This document shows positions 1-9,826 of a DNA stretch of 64,000 nucleotides, piece after piece. Numbering within the stretch: position 1 is the first letter of the stretch; each line of letters starts with the position of its first letter. The stretch lies in the NCBI GenBank assembly GCA_963816975.1, contig CAWFMD010000006.1:1116001-1180000 (forward strand). The letters run 5' to 3'. The position numbers and the translations under genes are program-made. The notes under the pieces are model-generated. The model saw only the letters and a program-made list of their open reading frames with translations. It searched no databases and had not been told where the DNA came from. Source of the DNA: DASRIA01 sp963816975 (lineage in GTDB: Bacteria > Actinomycetota > Thermoleophilia > Solirubrobacterales > JBBDJG01).

Positions 1-282
1 GCGCACGCGTTCGGCGATATGCGCCGCGAGGCCCTCGGCCATCAAAGCCTCCCCGATCACCACCGCGTCGACCGCCTCGTTCACGATCTCCTCGAACCGG
101 GACATGTGCACGCCGGACTGGAGCGGGTTCAGGTCCACGTAGCACTCGAGCGCTGCGTGGTACAGCTGCTCGGTGCCGTTCGCGCGGATCCGGATGATCT
201 TCTCGACACCGGTCACCCCGACCCGCGAAAGGCTCACGCCGGTCGTCGGGCGGCGCGCCTGCACATCGGGTTCTGGCTGCAT
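1..282 (-). CDS. folE2: GTP cyclohydrolase FolE2 (type IB), N-terminal part
   Basis: The gene starts at ATG 282 on the minus strand and runs off the left edge of the window, so only the first 94 residues are visible. They match the N terminus of the FolE2 (COG1469) family: an early PDVQ segment, SRVGVTGVEKIIRI, a YVDLNP strand and the family signature HMSRFEEIVNEAV. FolE2 converts GTP to dihydroneopterin triphosphate, the first step of folate synthesis, as a metal-independent-of-type alternative to FolE1. The catalytic Cys and Glu lie in the missing part, so activity cannot be judged. The gene is divergent from rpoD, with about 276 bp between them. Confidence 0.85.
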   Translation of the reverse strand, partial: MQPEPDVQARRPTTGVSLSRVGVTGVEKIIRIRANGTEQLYHAALECYVDLNPLQSGVHMSRFEEIVNEAVDAVVIGEALMAEGLAAHIAERVR

Positions 283-558
283 AAGTGACATTTTCGAGGC
301 CGGCTCGATGGGACGGCGGGATTATCGATACAGAGCTATACTCATCTGCGGCTGGGGATCTGTTCGGTCTTTGTACTGGGGAGACAAGGCCGGTCGCGGC
401 GCAAGTCGTGGCCTGGGAGGGACAAAAGTGGAGGATACGTGCTGAGGCCCGATCGGGGGACGGGGCACGGATCGCAGCGACAGCGAGGCTGAAAGCTGGC
501 AGCACGAGAGGAAGCGCTTCTCGCCGACGCAGCACTGGAAGGCGAGGAGCTACGCGAA
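283..558 (+). promoter_or_regulatory. Intergenic region between divergent folE2 and rpoD
   Basis: This 276-bp gap has no convincing gene. A TATACT hexamer at 337-342 is a good -10 candidate for rpoD, but no matching -35 was found at 16-18 bp. The rpoD reading frame is already open from 493, so part of this stretch may be coding if a CTG start at 496 is used. Confidence 0.35.
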
Positions 559-1635
<1,077 letters not shown>

Positions 1636-1676
1636 ACGCCGCGGCCGGCGCCTCTAAAATCTGGGTGCAACTCCCC

Positions 1677-1758
1677 GGGGGAGTGCCCGAGTGGTCAAAG
1701 GGAGCGGTCTGTAAAACCGCCGGCTCAGCCTACGCAGGTTCAAGTCCTGCCTCCCCCA
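1677..1758 (+). tRNA. tRNA-Tyr (GTA)
   Basis: Class II cloverleaf of 82 nt. The acceptor arms are GGGGGAG and CTCCCCC with discriminator A at 1758. The anticodon stem GCGGT/ACCGC encloses loop CTGTAAA, giving anticodon GTA at 1711-1713. There is a long variable arm and a T arm GCAGG-TTCAAGT-CCTGC. A class II tRNA with anticodon GTA is the bacterial tRNA-Tyr. CCA is not encoded. Confidence 0.95.
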
Positions 1759-1841
1759 TCAGCTTCAGAAGACCAGGCGTTTGTGTCGGGGAAACTGGCT
1801 GGCGACGGGACCTCTCCTCCCAGAGCGGCTAGGGTGGAGAG

Positions 1842-2135
1842 ATGGACGACAACGCGATCTGCGCTTTGGTCACGCGGCTGGCCCGTCCGGACGGTTCTGG
1901 CAGCCACGTCATCGAGCGCGCCGCGATCCTCGCTGAGGGACCTAACTTCGCGGCGATCATGGCCTGGGTCATGGCCCACGGCGGAGAACCCGAGACGACT
2001 CCCGCTGCTCCCAAGGGCGGCCTGCACGGTTCACGGCTGATGGACGGCGGCGAGGCACCACCGCCGACACCGCTGCGCTTCGTGCTGCCGGCCGGCGCGC
2101 TCGTACCGGGTAGCGTGGCGGCGCGGGCTCACTAA
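1842..2135 (+). CDS. Small hypothetical protein
   Basis: A 97-aa open frame I do not recognise. The first half is well-behaved (VIERAAILAEGPNFAAIMAW, probably helical) and the second half is rich in Pro, Gly and Ala. The case for a real gene is its start context: a TAGGGT box at 1830-1835 lies exactly 6 nt before the ATG, the arrangement of a leaderless promoter seen repeatedly in this window. It sits between tRNA-Tyr and the first cold-shock gene. No signal peptide or membrane segment is visible. Confidence 0.5.
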   Translation: MDDNAICALVTRLARPDGSGSHVIERAAILAEGPNFAAIMAWVMAHGGEPETTPAAPKGGLHGSRLMDGGEAPPPTPLRFVLPAGALVPGSVAARAH

Positions 2136-2274
2136 AGACGACGGGCCGGTGTCTGTTGGCACCGCTTACGCCGCCAGCCGCATCAGCTCGATGATCCGGG
2201 CGTCGCTTTTGGGGGACGAAACCCGCCCGCTGCTTGCATGAGCGAACAGGCCAACACTCTCGCCCTGGCCAGTC

Positions 2275-2398
2275 TTGTTAGCCTTCCGGAGATCACCGGG
2301 CGCTACGACCCGGTGTAAGCAGTGCAGGTTGGCGCAGTAGTTGCCCGAGGCAGGAGCATCCTTCGCGTGGCCCAGCACACAATTCGTGGAGGTACCAG
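2275..2398 (+). promoter_or_regulatory. Conserved leader of first cold-shock gene
   Basis: This upstream region shares separate blocks with the leader of the second cold-shock gene at 26713-26829. TTGTTAGCCTTC is at 2275-2286, a 24-nt identical block beginning CAGTGCAGGTTGGCGCAG is at 2320-2343, and a CAGCACACAA block lies close to the GTGGAGG Shine-Dalgarno sequence. Conservation outside the coding region suggests a transcribed 5' UTR with a regulatory role, as known for cspA mRNAs. Further upstream (2136-2274) I see no gene. Confidence 0.6.
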
Positions 2399-2602
2399 AT
2401 GCCAACCGGAACCGTGAAATGGTTCAACGACGACAAGGGCTTTGGGTTCATCACCCCAGATGACCAAAGCAAGGACCTGTTCGTACACCACAGCGCCATC
2501 GCCGGAGACGGCTTCAAATCGTTGACCGAGGGTGCCAAGGTCTCCTTTGACACGGAGGCCGGGGACAAGGGTCCCAAAGCGGTCAACGTCAAGCTGACCT
2601 AG
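2399..2602 (+). CDS. Cold-shock protein (CspA family)
   Basis: A 67-aa single cold-shock domain of normal family length. It begins TGTVKWFNDDKGFGFITP and carries both RNA-binding motifs: RNP1 (KGFGFI, about residues 16-21) and RNP2 (LFVHHS, about 32-37). It should bind single-stranded nucleic acids and act as an RNA chaperone. The start is preceded by GTGGAGG. A near-identical paralogue lies at 26830-27033, and the similarity extends into the leader. Confidence 0.95.
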   Translation: MPTGTVKWFNDDKGFGFITPDDQSKDLFVHHSAIAGDGFKSLTEGAKVSFDTEAGDKGPKAVNVKLT

Positions 2603-2629
2603 CCCCAACTACGTCGGCGCGGCTGCGAA

Positions 2630-3421
2630 ATGACGGGGGTGGCGGAGGGCAACGCCGGAGACCGGTTCGTCGTCACGAAGGCTGAGCGGCAGGTGGCCGA
2701 CCTGCTGCCGATCGAGATCGAGCCGGCCCTCGCGCGCGCCACGATCGAGAAGGTGCCGTTCTGGTTCCACACCTTCGCGCTCAACGGCGCTGAGGGCATC
2801 TACACGCCGGGCGCCGCGCGCGACCACCGCTACCGCATCTCCACGCTTCCCACCGACTTCACCGGAATGAGCGTGCTCGACGTCGGCACCTTCGACGGCT
2901 TCTACGCCTTCCTCGCCGAGCGCCGGGGGGCCGACAGGGTCGTGGCGGCGGACAACGAGCAGTACCGGCTGTGGGTCGCCTCCCGGTGGGACGTCGAGCT
3001 GGAGGGCGGCGAGGGCTTCCGCGCCATCCATCGCCTGCTCGGCTCGGCCGTCGAGTATCGGCGGATGGACGCGTTCGAGCTCGACCGGCTCGACGAGCGC
3101 TTCGACCTCGTGTACTGCTTCGGCATCCTCCACCGAGTCGAGAATCCACTCGGGCTGCTACGTGTGCTGCGCGCGCGGACAGCGAGCGGCGGCAGCGTGC
3201 TGGTCGAGGCCTACGGCGTCGGCCCGGAACATCGAGACGGGCCCGCGATCCGCGTCTCGGAGCCCGGTGAGGTCTACGCGCGCGATGAGTTCGTCTACTG
3301 GGGGTTCGCGCACAGAGGTCTCGAGCGGCTTGCCCGGATCGCAGGCTTCTCGCGCGCTGACTCGCTGATCGACGTGGAGGTCGACGGCCACCCCCGGATC
3401 ATGGGCCGGCTGATCGCCTAG
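2630..3421 (+). CDS. SAM-dependent methyltransferase, CmoB/DUF1698-like
   Basis: A 263-aa class I methyltransferase. SAM-binding motif I is VLDVGTFDGFYAF (about residues 83-95), followed by an acidic residue at the end of strand 2 (VVAADN). A motif IV-like segment is FDLVYCFGILHRVENPLG. The upstream IEKVPFWFHTF and GIYTPG segments resemble the CmoB/DUF1698 group, whose characterised member modifies the tRNA wobble uridine. Many relatives act on other substrates, so the substrate is not assigned. It begins 27 nt after the cold-shock gene with no clear Shine-Dalgarno sequence, so co-transcription is possible. Confidence 0.8.
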   Translation: MTGVAEGNAGDRFVVTKAERQVADLLPIEIEPALARATIEKVPFWFHTFALNGAEGIYTPGAARDHRYRISTLPTDFTGMSVLDVGTFDGFYAFLAERRGADRVVAADNEQYRLWVASRWDVELEGGEGFRAIHRLLGSAVEYRRMDAFELDRLDERFDLVYCFGILHRVENPLGLLRVLRARTASGGSVLVEAYGVGPEHRDGPAIRVSEPGEVYARDEFVYWGFAHRGLERLARIAGFSRADSLIDVEVDGHPRIMGRLIA

Positions 3422-3459
3422 ATGTAGCACCGCCCTCGCGTCCGCGATCGAGGCTCGGC

Positions 3460-3488
3460 TTCACTCAGGCACGCGCGTGTGAGATAGT
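3460..3488 (+). promoter_or_regulatory. Promoter for Rieske gene
   Basis: A -35-like TTCACT (3460-3465) and a -10-like GATAGT (3483-3488) are separated by 17 bp. The GTG start at 3495 lies 6 nt after the -10, which predicts a leaderless transcript. Confidence 0.5.
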
Positions 3489-3494
3489 CCGCGA

Positions 3495-3866
3495 GTGCCT
3501 ACCTCCGAGCAGCCCGCCACCCGCCTCGTGGCCGTTGACGATCTCGGCCCCGCCCAGGTCACGGTCGTGGAAGGGACGCCACACGGCGCCCTGGCGGTTG
3601 GCATCAGCGGCGGAAAGCCATTCGCGGTGTCCAATCGCTGCCGCCACCTGTTTGCGTCGCTGGGGAAGGGGCGCGTGACCGACGATGGATGCCTGGAGTG
3701 CCCAAAGCACGCCGCGCGTTACGACGTCGGCAGCGGCGAGATGGTGCGGGGTCCGCAGGGGGCGTTCAAGCCCCTGGCGGGCGCCGTCAAGGCCACGACC
3801 GGCGCTCGATCGCTGAAGACGTTCCCCGTCGATGTGCGTGACGGCGCGATCTGGTTGGTCGGCTGA
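3495..3866 (+). CDS. Rieske [2Fe-2S] protein
   Basis: A 123-aa single-domain Rieske ferredoxin. The cluster ligands are visible as C-R-H (CRHLFASLG, about residues 48-50) and C-P-K-H (LECPKHAARYDV, about 69-72), the CxH...CxxH pattern of the family. It should carry electrons to an oxygenase or reductase partner, but no oxygenase is adjacent, so the partner is unknown. The GTG start is followed directly by ProThrSer and appears leaderless. It is convergent with the ABC transporter genes. Confidence 0.85.
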   Translation: MPTSEQPATRLVAVDDLGPAQVTVVEGTPHGALAVGISGGKPFAVSNRCRHLFASLGKGRVTDDGCLECPKHAARYDVGSGEMVRGPQGAFKPLAGAVKATTGARSLKTFPVDVRDGAIWLVG

Positions 3867-3907
3867 CGACGGATCGCATGCTTGGAGAGCGGTGAAGTCC
3901 GGCACCG

Positions 3908-4759
3908 TTACGCCAGCACGTCGCGCCGCTCGAAGAGCACCATGCCCGCGAACGCCAGCAACGCTCCGCACGTGGTGAGTCCGGCGAACGCGAGGGGATC
4001 CATTCCGTCGGTCAGGCCCGACCCGTAGTACTTGAACGCGGTCAGCGCGCGGAACGGCTCGAGCGGCTCGGCGATCTTGCCGACGAGGTCGATCACGTAC
4101 ATGCCCACGAGCGTGCCGGCGGCGGTCGCCGTCACCGCGGCGGAGCGGTGCAGGAAGCCGGCGTCCAGCACGGCGACGCCGGCGAAGAAGACGGCGAGCG
4201 CCCAGACGTTCGCCACTCCCGCGGCCGTCTTCAGCGATGAGAGCCCGGTACCCACCGGGATGTCGGCGATCATCGTCAGCGCGAAGACCACGAGCAGCAC
4301 GGCGACGGAGGCGAGCGCCGCGACGATGAACGAGCCTGCGACCAGCACGCGGCGGGAAATCGGGGCGGCGAGCGTGGTGTCCAGGTAGACGCGCTCCTCG
4401 GGGACCGACAGGGCATGGCTGATCGAGCGGATCGCGAAGAAGCCCACTGCGAGCGGCACGATCAGGCTGAACATCTCTGCGTCGAGGTACGCCTCGACCG
4501 TATCCAGGTCCTTGATGTTGAACGCCTCCTTCAGGCCCTGCGGATAGCTCTGGGTGAGCGTCTTGAGGGAGTCCGCAATCGAGGGGTACATCGCGACGAT
4601 CAGCGCGCACAGCGCACCCAGCGGCAGGCCCCACGTCAGCGGCGCGCGCCGGTGATCGAGCAGTCCGCGGCGCACGACGGCGCGCAGCGAGCGCAGGCTG
4701 GACGGGGCCGCGAGCCGCGCCCGCTGGATCGGCTCGGCTGGGACGGCGATCTCGCTCAT
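3908..4759 (-). CDS. ABC-2 type transporter permease
   Basis: A 283-aa integral membrane protein with a short cytoplasmic N terminus and about six hydrophobic segments, starting near residue 40 (WGLPLGALCALIVAMYP) and ending with FAGLTTCGALLAFAGMVLFE. The layout is that of ABC-2 exporter permeases. Its ATG overlaps the stop codon of the ATPase gene by 4 nt (ATGA), so the two are translationally coupled and should form one exporter. The substrate is unknown; drug or lipid export is typical for this type. Confidence 0.88.
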   Translation of the reverse strand: MSEIAVPAEPIQRARLAAPSSLRSLRAVVRRGLLDHRRAPLTWGLPLGALCALIVAMYPSIADSLKTLTQSYPQGLKEAFNIKDLDTVEAYLDAEMFSLIVPLAVGFFAIRSISHALSVPEERVYLDTTLAAPISRRVLVAGSFIVAALASVAVLLVVFALTMIADIPVGTGLSSLKTAAGVANVWALAVFFAGVAVLDAGFLHRSAAVTATAAGTLVGMYVIDLVGKIAEPLEPFRALTAFKYYGSGLTDGMDPLAFAGLTTCGALLAFAGMVLFERRDVLA

Positions 4760-5652
4760 CGCGCGCCGTTCCTGCCGTAGTAGGTGAGGAAGACCTCCTC
4801 GAGCGTGGGCTCCGTCACCTCGATGTCGTGAACGGTGTGGCGCGCGACCGCCTTCACGACCGCATCGAGGTCTCCCTCGACCTTGAATGTGATCTTGCTC
4901 GCCTCGGCCGTCAGGTCCCGCACACCCGGGAGCCGCCCGAACTCGGCGGGCTCGACCGGGGTGGTGAACTCAACGGTCACGTGCCTGTAGGCCCGGCGGG
5001 TGAGGTCGGCCACGCTCTCGACCGCCGCCAGCCGGCCGGCCCGGATGATGCCCACCCGGTCGCAGGCGCGCTGGACCTCGTCGAGCTCGTGCGAGGACAG
5101 GAACACGCTCACGCCGCGCCGGCGCTCCTCGCGGACGACGTCCAAGAACTCCTGCTGCACGAGCGGGTCGAGGCCGCTGGTCGGCTCGTCCAGGATCAGC
5201 AGCTCGGGGTCGTGGAAGAGCGCCTGGATCAGCCCGACCTTCTGGCGGTTGCCCCGTGAGAGATGGCCCAGCGGGCGCTCCAGGTCCGCCCCGAAGCGCT
5301 CCGCAAGCGATGACGCCCGGCCCAGGCCGCGCACGCCCCGGACCTCGGCGAGAAATCGGAGCAGCTCGCGGCCGGTCAGGTGCGGGTCATAGGAGAAGTC
5401 GCCCGGCAGGTTCCCGACGCGTGCCCGGATCGCGAGGCTGTCGCGCCGCGAGTCGAGGCCGAACACGCGGGCGGCGCCGCTGGTCGGGTGGAGCAGGTCG
5501 AGCAGTATCCGGATGGTCGTGGTCTTGCCGGCCCCGTTGGGGCCGAGGAACCCGAACACCTCGCCGGCCTCGACGCGCATCGATACGTCCTCGATCCCGC
5601 GTGCCCCGCCGTACCGCTTGGCGAGGTGGTCGGTTTCGATCACCGCGCTCAT
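4756..5652 (-). CDS. ABC transporter ATP-binding protein (ABC-2 exporter)
   Basis: A 298-aa nucleotide-binding subunit. Walker A is GPNGAGKTTT (about residues 38-47), the signature is LSRGNRQKVG (about 134), Walker B is LLILDEPTSGLDP and the H-loop is LSSHELDEVQ. A C-terminal extension of about 80 residues resembles the accessory domain of DrrA-type and NatA-type exporters. It lies between the GST-like gene upstream and the permease downstream, with 4-nt overlaps on both sides, forming a tight three-gene operon. Confidence 0.93.
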   Translation of the reverse strand: MSAVIETDHLAKRYGGARGIEDVSMRVEAGEVFGFLGPNGAGKTTTIRILLDLLHPTSGAARVFGLDSRRDSLAIRARVGNLPGDFSYDPHLTGRELLRFLAEVRGVRGLGRASSLAERFGADLERPLGHLSRGNRQKVGLIQALFHDPELLILDEPTSGLDPLVQQEFLDVVREERRRGVSVFLSSHELDEVQRACDRVGIIRAGRLAAVESVADLTRRAYRHVTVEFTTPVEPAEFGRLPGVRDLTAEASKITFKVEGDLDAVVKAVARHTVHDIEVTEPTLEEVFLTYYGRNGAR

Positions 5653-6404
5653 ACGGACTCACGCCGCCGCTCCGCGAAGAGCGCAAGCGCGTAGCGCCCG
5701 GCGGGGTGCGCGCGCACGCGCTCGACGAACGCGGCCGTATCCGGGGGCAGCACATCCGGCTGCGGGAGCGGGACGCCGTAGACGGGTGGCACGACGACCG
5801 CGGCCGACAGCGCGGCAAAGGTCAGGTCCGCCGCGCCGAAGCGCTCGCCGCACAGGAAAGGGCGGCCGTCGGCGAGTAGCTGCGCCACGAAGTCGAGCTC
5901 TCGCCACACGACCGCCTCATCCTCGGCCTCGATTCCGGGGCGGATGTCAAGCGCGCGGCGCACGACGCGCCCGGCGATCGGCCATCCGTAGCGGATCGCG
6001 CGGTCCTCCCACTTGGGCACACCCTCGTTGTTGAAGCTCAGCATCAGCTTGCGCTGCGCGAGCATTTGGACGTACATCAGCCGGCGCCCCTTCGGCCCAA
6101 GCTCGTCGTCGAAGCGCCGGCACAGGCGCTCGACCTCGGCGCGCGCTTGCGGCTGCGCCGGAAACAGCCGGTGCTCGGGGGGAGTGCGCTGATCGACCCA
6201 GGCGAGGATTTCCTCCGATTCGCTCAGCACTCCGTCGGGTGTCACGAGCACCGGAACCGTGGCCCCGCCACCGGCGCGGCGCGCCGCGAACCGGTGAATG
6301 CCCTGGACATGACGTTCCTCGCGATAGCGCATCGACACGCGCTCGAGCGCCCACCGCGCCTTCTCGCAGTAGTGGCTGATCGGGATCGTGATTAGCCGCA
6401 GCAT
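5649..6404 (-). CDS. Glutathione S-transferase-like protein
   Basis: A 251-aa protein with a thioredoxin-fold N-terminal domain (MLRLITIPISHYCEKARWAL; TVPVLVTPDG; SESEEILAWVD) and an all-helical C-terminal domain, the GST arrangement. SHYCEKARW contains a Ser/Cys active-site position. Actinomycetes mostly use mycothiol, so the cosubstrate may not be glutathione. I chose ATG 6404 because GST homology begins there; a GTG at 6425 would add seven residues. It is the first gene of the operon with the ABC exporter, which suggests conjugation and export of a compound. Confidence 0.8.
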   Translation of the reverse strand: MLRLITIPISHYCEKARWALERVSMRYREERHVQGIHRFAARRAGGGATVPVLVTPDGVLSESEEILAWVDQRTPPEHRLFPAQPQARAEVERLCRRFDDELGPKGRRLMYVQMLAQRKLMLSFNNEGVPKWEDRAIRYGWPIAGRVVRRALDIRPGIEAEDEAVVWRELDFVAQLLADGRPFLCGERFGAADLTFAALSAAVVVPPVYGVPLPQPDVLPPDTAAFVERVRAHPAGRYALALFAERRRESV

Positions 6405-6497
6405 CGGGGATTGGCCAACGCGCACGACTTGGTTCGTGTTTCGCCGGACGCGCCCGCCTAGTCTCTCAGAGGGCCCGTTGACGCCACCAGCGATGAA

Positions 6498-9044
6498 CTA
6501 GGGCACGAATATCCCCTGGCGCGCGAACAGGGTGTTGGGTCCTGTCGCGGCAACGCCGTCCTCGCCGCCGTCGAACACCTCGACCGCGCCCATCGCCCAG
6601 ATCGCGCGCTTGCCCTGCACGACAGCGCCGGGAATGACGGCGTTGACGGTGGACGAAAGCGCACAGGTCGCGCCGACCGCGGCGCTGGACGTGGGCGCGC
6701 AGGCCGCCGTCATCTGCAGCGGCATGTCCTCGGTCGTGGCCGAGTCGGCTCCCGATGGCCCGTTGTTGCGGTCGGTGATCCGCAGCTCCGAGCTGACCTG
6801 CAGCTCGCCGGTGTAGTCGGAGAGGTCGCTCGAGTTGCGCACGTCGGTGATCGAGAACGTGACCCGCACGTCGGCGTCGACTCCGGGCACGACGCCGTAC
6901 TTGACCGAGCCGATCGAGCTTGCCGGTTGGCCGTTCGAGTCGGGCGTCCCGATCGTGAGCTCGGCGGAGGCGAGCCGGGGTGGGTTGCACGATCCGAACG
7001 ACAGCGGCGGCCCATGCTGGCGGTTGGGGCCGGCGCAGGGCGCGTAGGCCGGCACGAGCGAGGCATAAACGGGCGATGCGCCCTTCGGCCGCGGGTAGCC
7101 CCGGGGCTGGTAGTCGGAGGCCAGCTGGTAGCCCTCGGGCACGACCTTGGGCGCGGGATCGCCCACGACCCCGCCGGGTGCGCCCGGTGCCTCGAGCACC
7201 GGCAGGCGCAGCTCGAGGTTCGAGACCGTCACCGCAGCCTGGCCGTTGGAGTTGCGCCCGTAGGGCTGGTCGTCGGGCAGCAACTCGAGCTTCGCGACGT
7301 GGCCCTGCGCGAACTTCCATCCGTTGGGGTGGAGCTGGAAGACCTGCCGCGACGTCGCAGTGCCGGAGTTGATCTCAGGCCGGTAGAGGCCGCGCGCGAC
7401 GAGCGTCTCGTTGCCGGTGGCGGGATTGATGTCCAACAGGCGCGCCGCGATCTGCGATGTCGGGCCGGGGGAGTTGATGTCCGCGAGGATCGTGGGCGAG
7501 CCCATCAGCGTGTAGCCGTCCGCCGGCGCGGGGTCGAGGCGGTAGCTGGCGGTACCGACCTGATCGGCGCCGCTGGCGGTCGCGCACGCACCGCCGCCGC
7601 CGTTGGGGTCGAAGGTCGCGCCCGCCTGGTCGCTCGCGTCAGGGGCGATCACCTTCGCGTCGGGGCCGGAGAAGCGGACCTCGCCGGGAGCGAGGTCGGC
7701 CCACCGCGCAGCGCGGAAGGGAAGGTCGGTGTTGGGATCGTCGAACGGGCCGGTGGCGCCGCCGGACGGTCCGCCGCAGGTCTGGGTGAGCGTCTGCACT
7801 CCCTGGAACGGCTCGGGGCCCGTGCCCTTCACGTAGTAGTCGAACCAGTTGTGCAGCTGAGCGCTGCGGAACGTGCCGTCAGGGCCCTTGTTCTGACCGC
7901 GCGCGTGGCCGTGGTCGGTGAACATCAGCGAGACCGGCGTTCCGGGATGGTGGGCGCGCGTGCGGTTGTAGAAGCGAATCGCCTCGTCGGGCGGGAACAG
8001 GTCGTCGGTGAAACCGTTGCTGAACAGCATCGGCGCGGGCGCCGTCGAGTCGTCGATGTAGTACGAGGAGTGGTGCTTGGTGACCTCGTCGGCGATGTCC
8101 TGCGAAAGCGGGTTCTCGTCGTAGGGCTCACCGGCATTGATCGCCCCGTACCAGGTGATCAGGTCGGCGTCCGGGTCCGTGCCGGCCGGCGCGTAGTTGC
8201 TGAGCGCCTGGCCGGACCCGTAGAGCAGTGCCACCCACGACTGCTTCATCACGCCGATTCGCCCGCGCTGCAGGTAGCGGGCGTCGGTCACGTAGTCGAG
8301 CGTGTGTCCGTTCGGGAGCAGCGAGTAGGCCAGGTCGGTCCACGGGATGTCGGGCTGCGAGGCCGCGATCCGCATCGGCTTGCCGCCGTCGCTGACCCAC
8401 GGGATCAGCGTGCCGTCGTCGTCGGGGATCATCTTGCGGTCCTTGAGCACCCCGAGCGCCCCCGAGAGGCCGCCGCCGTACGAGCTGCCGGTCACGCCGA
8501 TCGCCTGCGGGTCGATCAGGCCCTCGCCGCCGGTGGCGCCCGAGGCCGCGCGGTCGGCGAGCGCCTCGAAGATCTCTTGCGCGTCGCGCACTTCGAAGCG
8601 CGTGTCCATCAGGTGGTTGTAGCCGTCTGCGCACACGGGCTGGAGGCGCTTGGGGTCGAGGCCGCCGCACGAGTTGCCCCAGCCGCGGTCGCTCATCGAG
8701 AAGACGGCATATCCGTCGTTGATCCAGCCACCGGAGGTGACCGCGAGCTTCGAGCCACCCCAGCCGTGGAACATGCCGACGATCGGGAAGTCGCCGTCCG
8801 GTCCGCTCGCGGGCGCGGGCGGGAAGCCGACGTTGACGTCGATGGGCGCGCCGTCGAAGGTGGTGAAGATGCCCGCGCAATGGCGCTGTCCCGCATTGGC
8901 GCCGGTCTGCACGGTGCAGGTGATGTTTCCGCCCGCGCCGTTGGGGATGTTCGGGATCGACGCGTGCGCGCCTGCGGGCAATGCCAGCGCTCCGAGCAGG
9001 CCCATGAGGGCAGCCGCTCGCCGCATCCGTTCGCCTGATGCCAT
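6498..9044 (-). CDS. Secreted S15/CocE-like hydrolase with shared C-terminal domain
   Basis: An 848-aa secreted protein. The start is ATG 9044, behind a GGGGGAGG Shine-Dalgarno sequence. It has a signal peptide of about 29 residues (core ALMGLLGALALPAGAHA). The alpha/beta-hydrolase domain has nucleophile motif GSSYGGG (about residue 195), an Asp candidate in TDDLFPPDEA and a His in TDHGHARGQN, fitting X-Pro dipeptidyl-peptidase (S15)/CocE enzymes. A beta-sandwich region with SPTILADINSPG follows, as in S15 C-terminal domains. The last 200 residues (6498-7100) are the shared four-Cys domain, from PRPKGASP to GIFVP. Its paralogue of identical length is at 15675-18221 on the other strand. The substrate is unknown: peptide, ester or amide. 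Confidence 0.85.
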   Translation of the reverse strand: MASGERMRRAAALMGLLGALALPAGAHASIPNIPNGAGGNITCTVQTGANAGQRHCAGIFTTFDGAPIDVNVGFPPAPASGPDGDFPIVGMFHGWGGSKLAVTSGGWINDGYAVFSMSDRGWGNSCGGLDPKRLQPVCADGYNHLMDTRFEVRDAQEIFEALADRAASGATGGEGLIDPQAIGVTGSSYGGGLSGALGVLKDRKMIPDDDGTLIPWVSDGGKPMRIAASQPDIPWTDLAYSLLPNGHTLDYVTDARYLQRGRIGVMKQSWVALLYGSGQALSNYAPAGTDPDADLITWYGAINAGEPYDENPLSQDIADEVTKHHSSYYIDDSTAPAPMLFSNGFTDDLFPPDEAIRFYNRTRAHHPGTPVSLMFTDHGHARGQNKGPDGTFRSAQLHNWFDYYVKGTGPEPFQGVQTLTQTCGGPSGGATGPFDDPNTDLPFRAARWADLAPGEVRFSGPDAKVIAPDASDQAGATFDPNGGGGACATASGADQVGTASYRLDPAPADGYTLMGSPTILADINSPGPTSQIAARLLDINPATGNETLVARGLYRPEINSGTATSRQVFQLHPNGWKFAQGHVAKLELLPDDQPYGRNSNGQAAVTVSNLELRLPVLEAPGAPGGVVGDPAPKVVPEGYQLASDYQPRGYPRPKGASPVYASLVPAYAPCAGPNRQHGPPLSFGSCNPPRLASAELTIGTPDSNGQPASSIGSVKYGVVPGVDADVRVTFSITDVRNSSDLSDYTGELQVSSELRITDRNNGPSGADSATTEDMPLQMTAACAPTSSAAVGATCALSSTVNAVIPGAVVQGKRAIWAMGAVEVFDGGEDGVAATGPNTLFARQGIFVP

Positions 9045-9188
9045 CGTCCTCCCCCTTCGACGCATTCCTCCGCGCAGCGGTGCGAAGGCCGCTAGCCACC
9101 TACCCGTTTCTCGCCGCGCGTGAAACCCCTACTTCAGATCGCTCGCGACTCTCCCTCGCCTTGCCGCCGGCCCGGCTAGGGTTCGTGT

Positions 9189-9809
9189 GTGCCCCCGGCC
9201 GACCCCAACTTTCACGATCGCTTCTTCCTCAGCCAGCGGTTCAGGCCAATGGTCAATCAATACGAGGTCTCGACGCTCGGCCCCGACGGCAAGTCGGCCG
9301 GCGAGCCGGTGAGCTTCGTCCAGCAGAGGCGGATGAAGCTCAAGGAGGATCTGCGGGCGTTCACCGACGACTCGAAGACCACCGAGGTGTTTCGGATCAA
9401 GGCTCAGCAGGTGTGGGACCCGCGGGCCACCTACGACGTGACGGACCCGAGTGGGCAGCAGGTCGGAAAGCTCCGCAAGGTGTTCGGCAAGTCGCTGCTG
9501 CGCTCCACGTGGCAGATCTACGACGCGACCGGCGAGGAGATCGCCTGGGCGCGGGAGCGCAGCCTGTTCGTCGCCCTGTTTCGGCGGCTCGTGGGCTTCG
9601 TCCCGTACATCGGCGGCTTTGCGGACTGGCTCCCGATCCCGTACCACTTCGACTACTTCATCGGAGACGACCGGATCGGCGGCCTGGAGCGCATCCTCGG
9701 GGTGCGCGACCGCTACCGCCTCGATATCTCCGGCGACGCGGATCGCAAGCTCGACCGGCGGGTGGCGCTGGCGCTGGCCGTCGGCATGGACGCGCTCCAG
9801 GCCCGCTAG
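9189..9809 (+). CDS. LURP-one/scramblase-like (Tubby C-like) protein
   Basis: A 206-aa cytoplasmic protein with the beta-rich pattern of the LURP-one-related/scramblase family: QRFRPMVNQYEV, AQQVWDPRATYDV, GKLRKVFGKSLLRSTWQIYD and a final VRDRYRLDISGDADRKLDRR helix. The molecular function of bacterial members is not established. The GTG start lies 6 nt after a TAGGGT box (9177-9182), the leaderless pattern. It is divergent from the upstream hydrolase and convergent with the MMPL gene. Confidence 0.7.
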   Translation: MPPADPNFHDRFFLSQRFRPMVNQYEVSTLGPDGKSAGEPVSFVQQRRMKLKEDLRAFTDDSKTTEVFRIKAQQVWDPRATYDVTDPSGQQVGKLRKVFGKSLLRSTWQIYDATGEEIAWARERSLFVALFRRLVGFVPYIGGFADWLPIPYHFDYFIGDDRIGGLERILGVRDRYRLDISGDADRKLDRRVALALAVGMDALQAR

Positions 9810-9826
9810 GCCAGCGTCCGGTGCGG

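Noticed and set aside
6927..9038. A 703-codon plus-strand frame opposite the first hydrolase
   Set aside because: It is an antisense shadow of a protein with clear signal peptide and catalytic motifs; its composition is Arg/Ala/Gly-rich with no domain.
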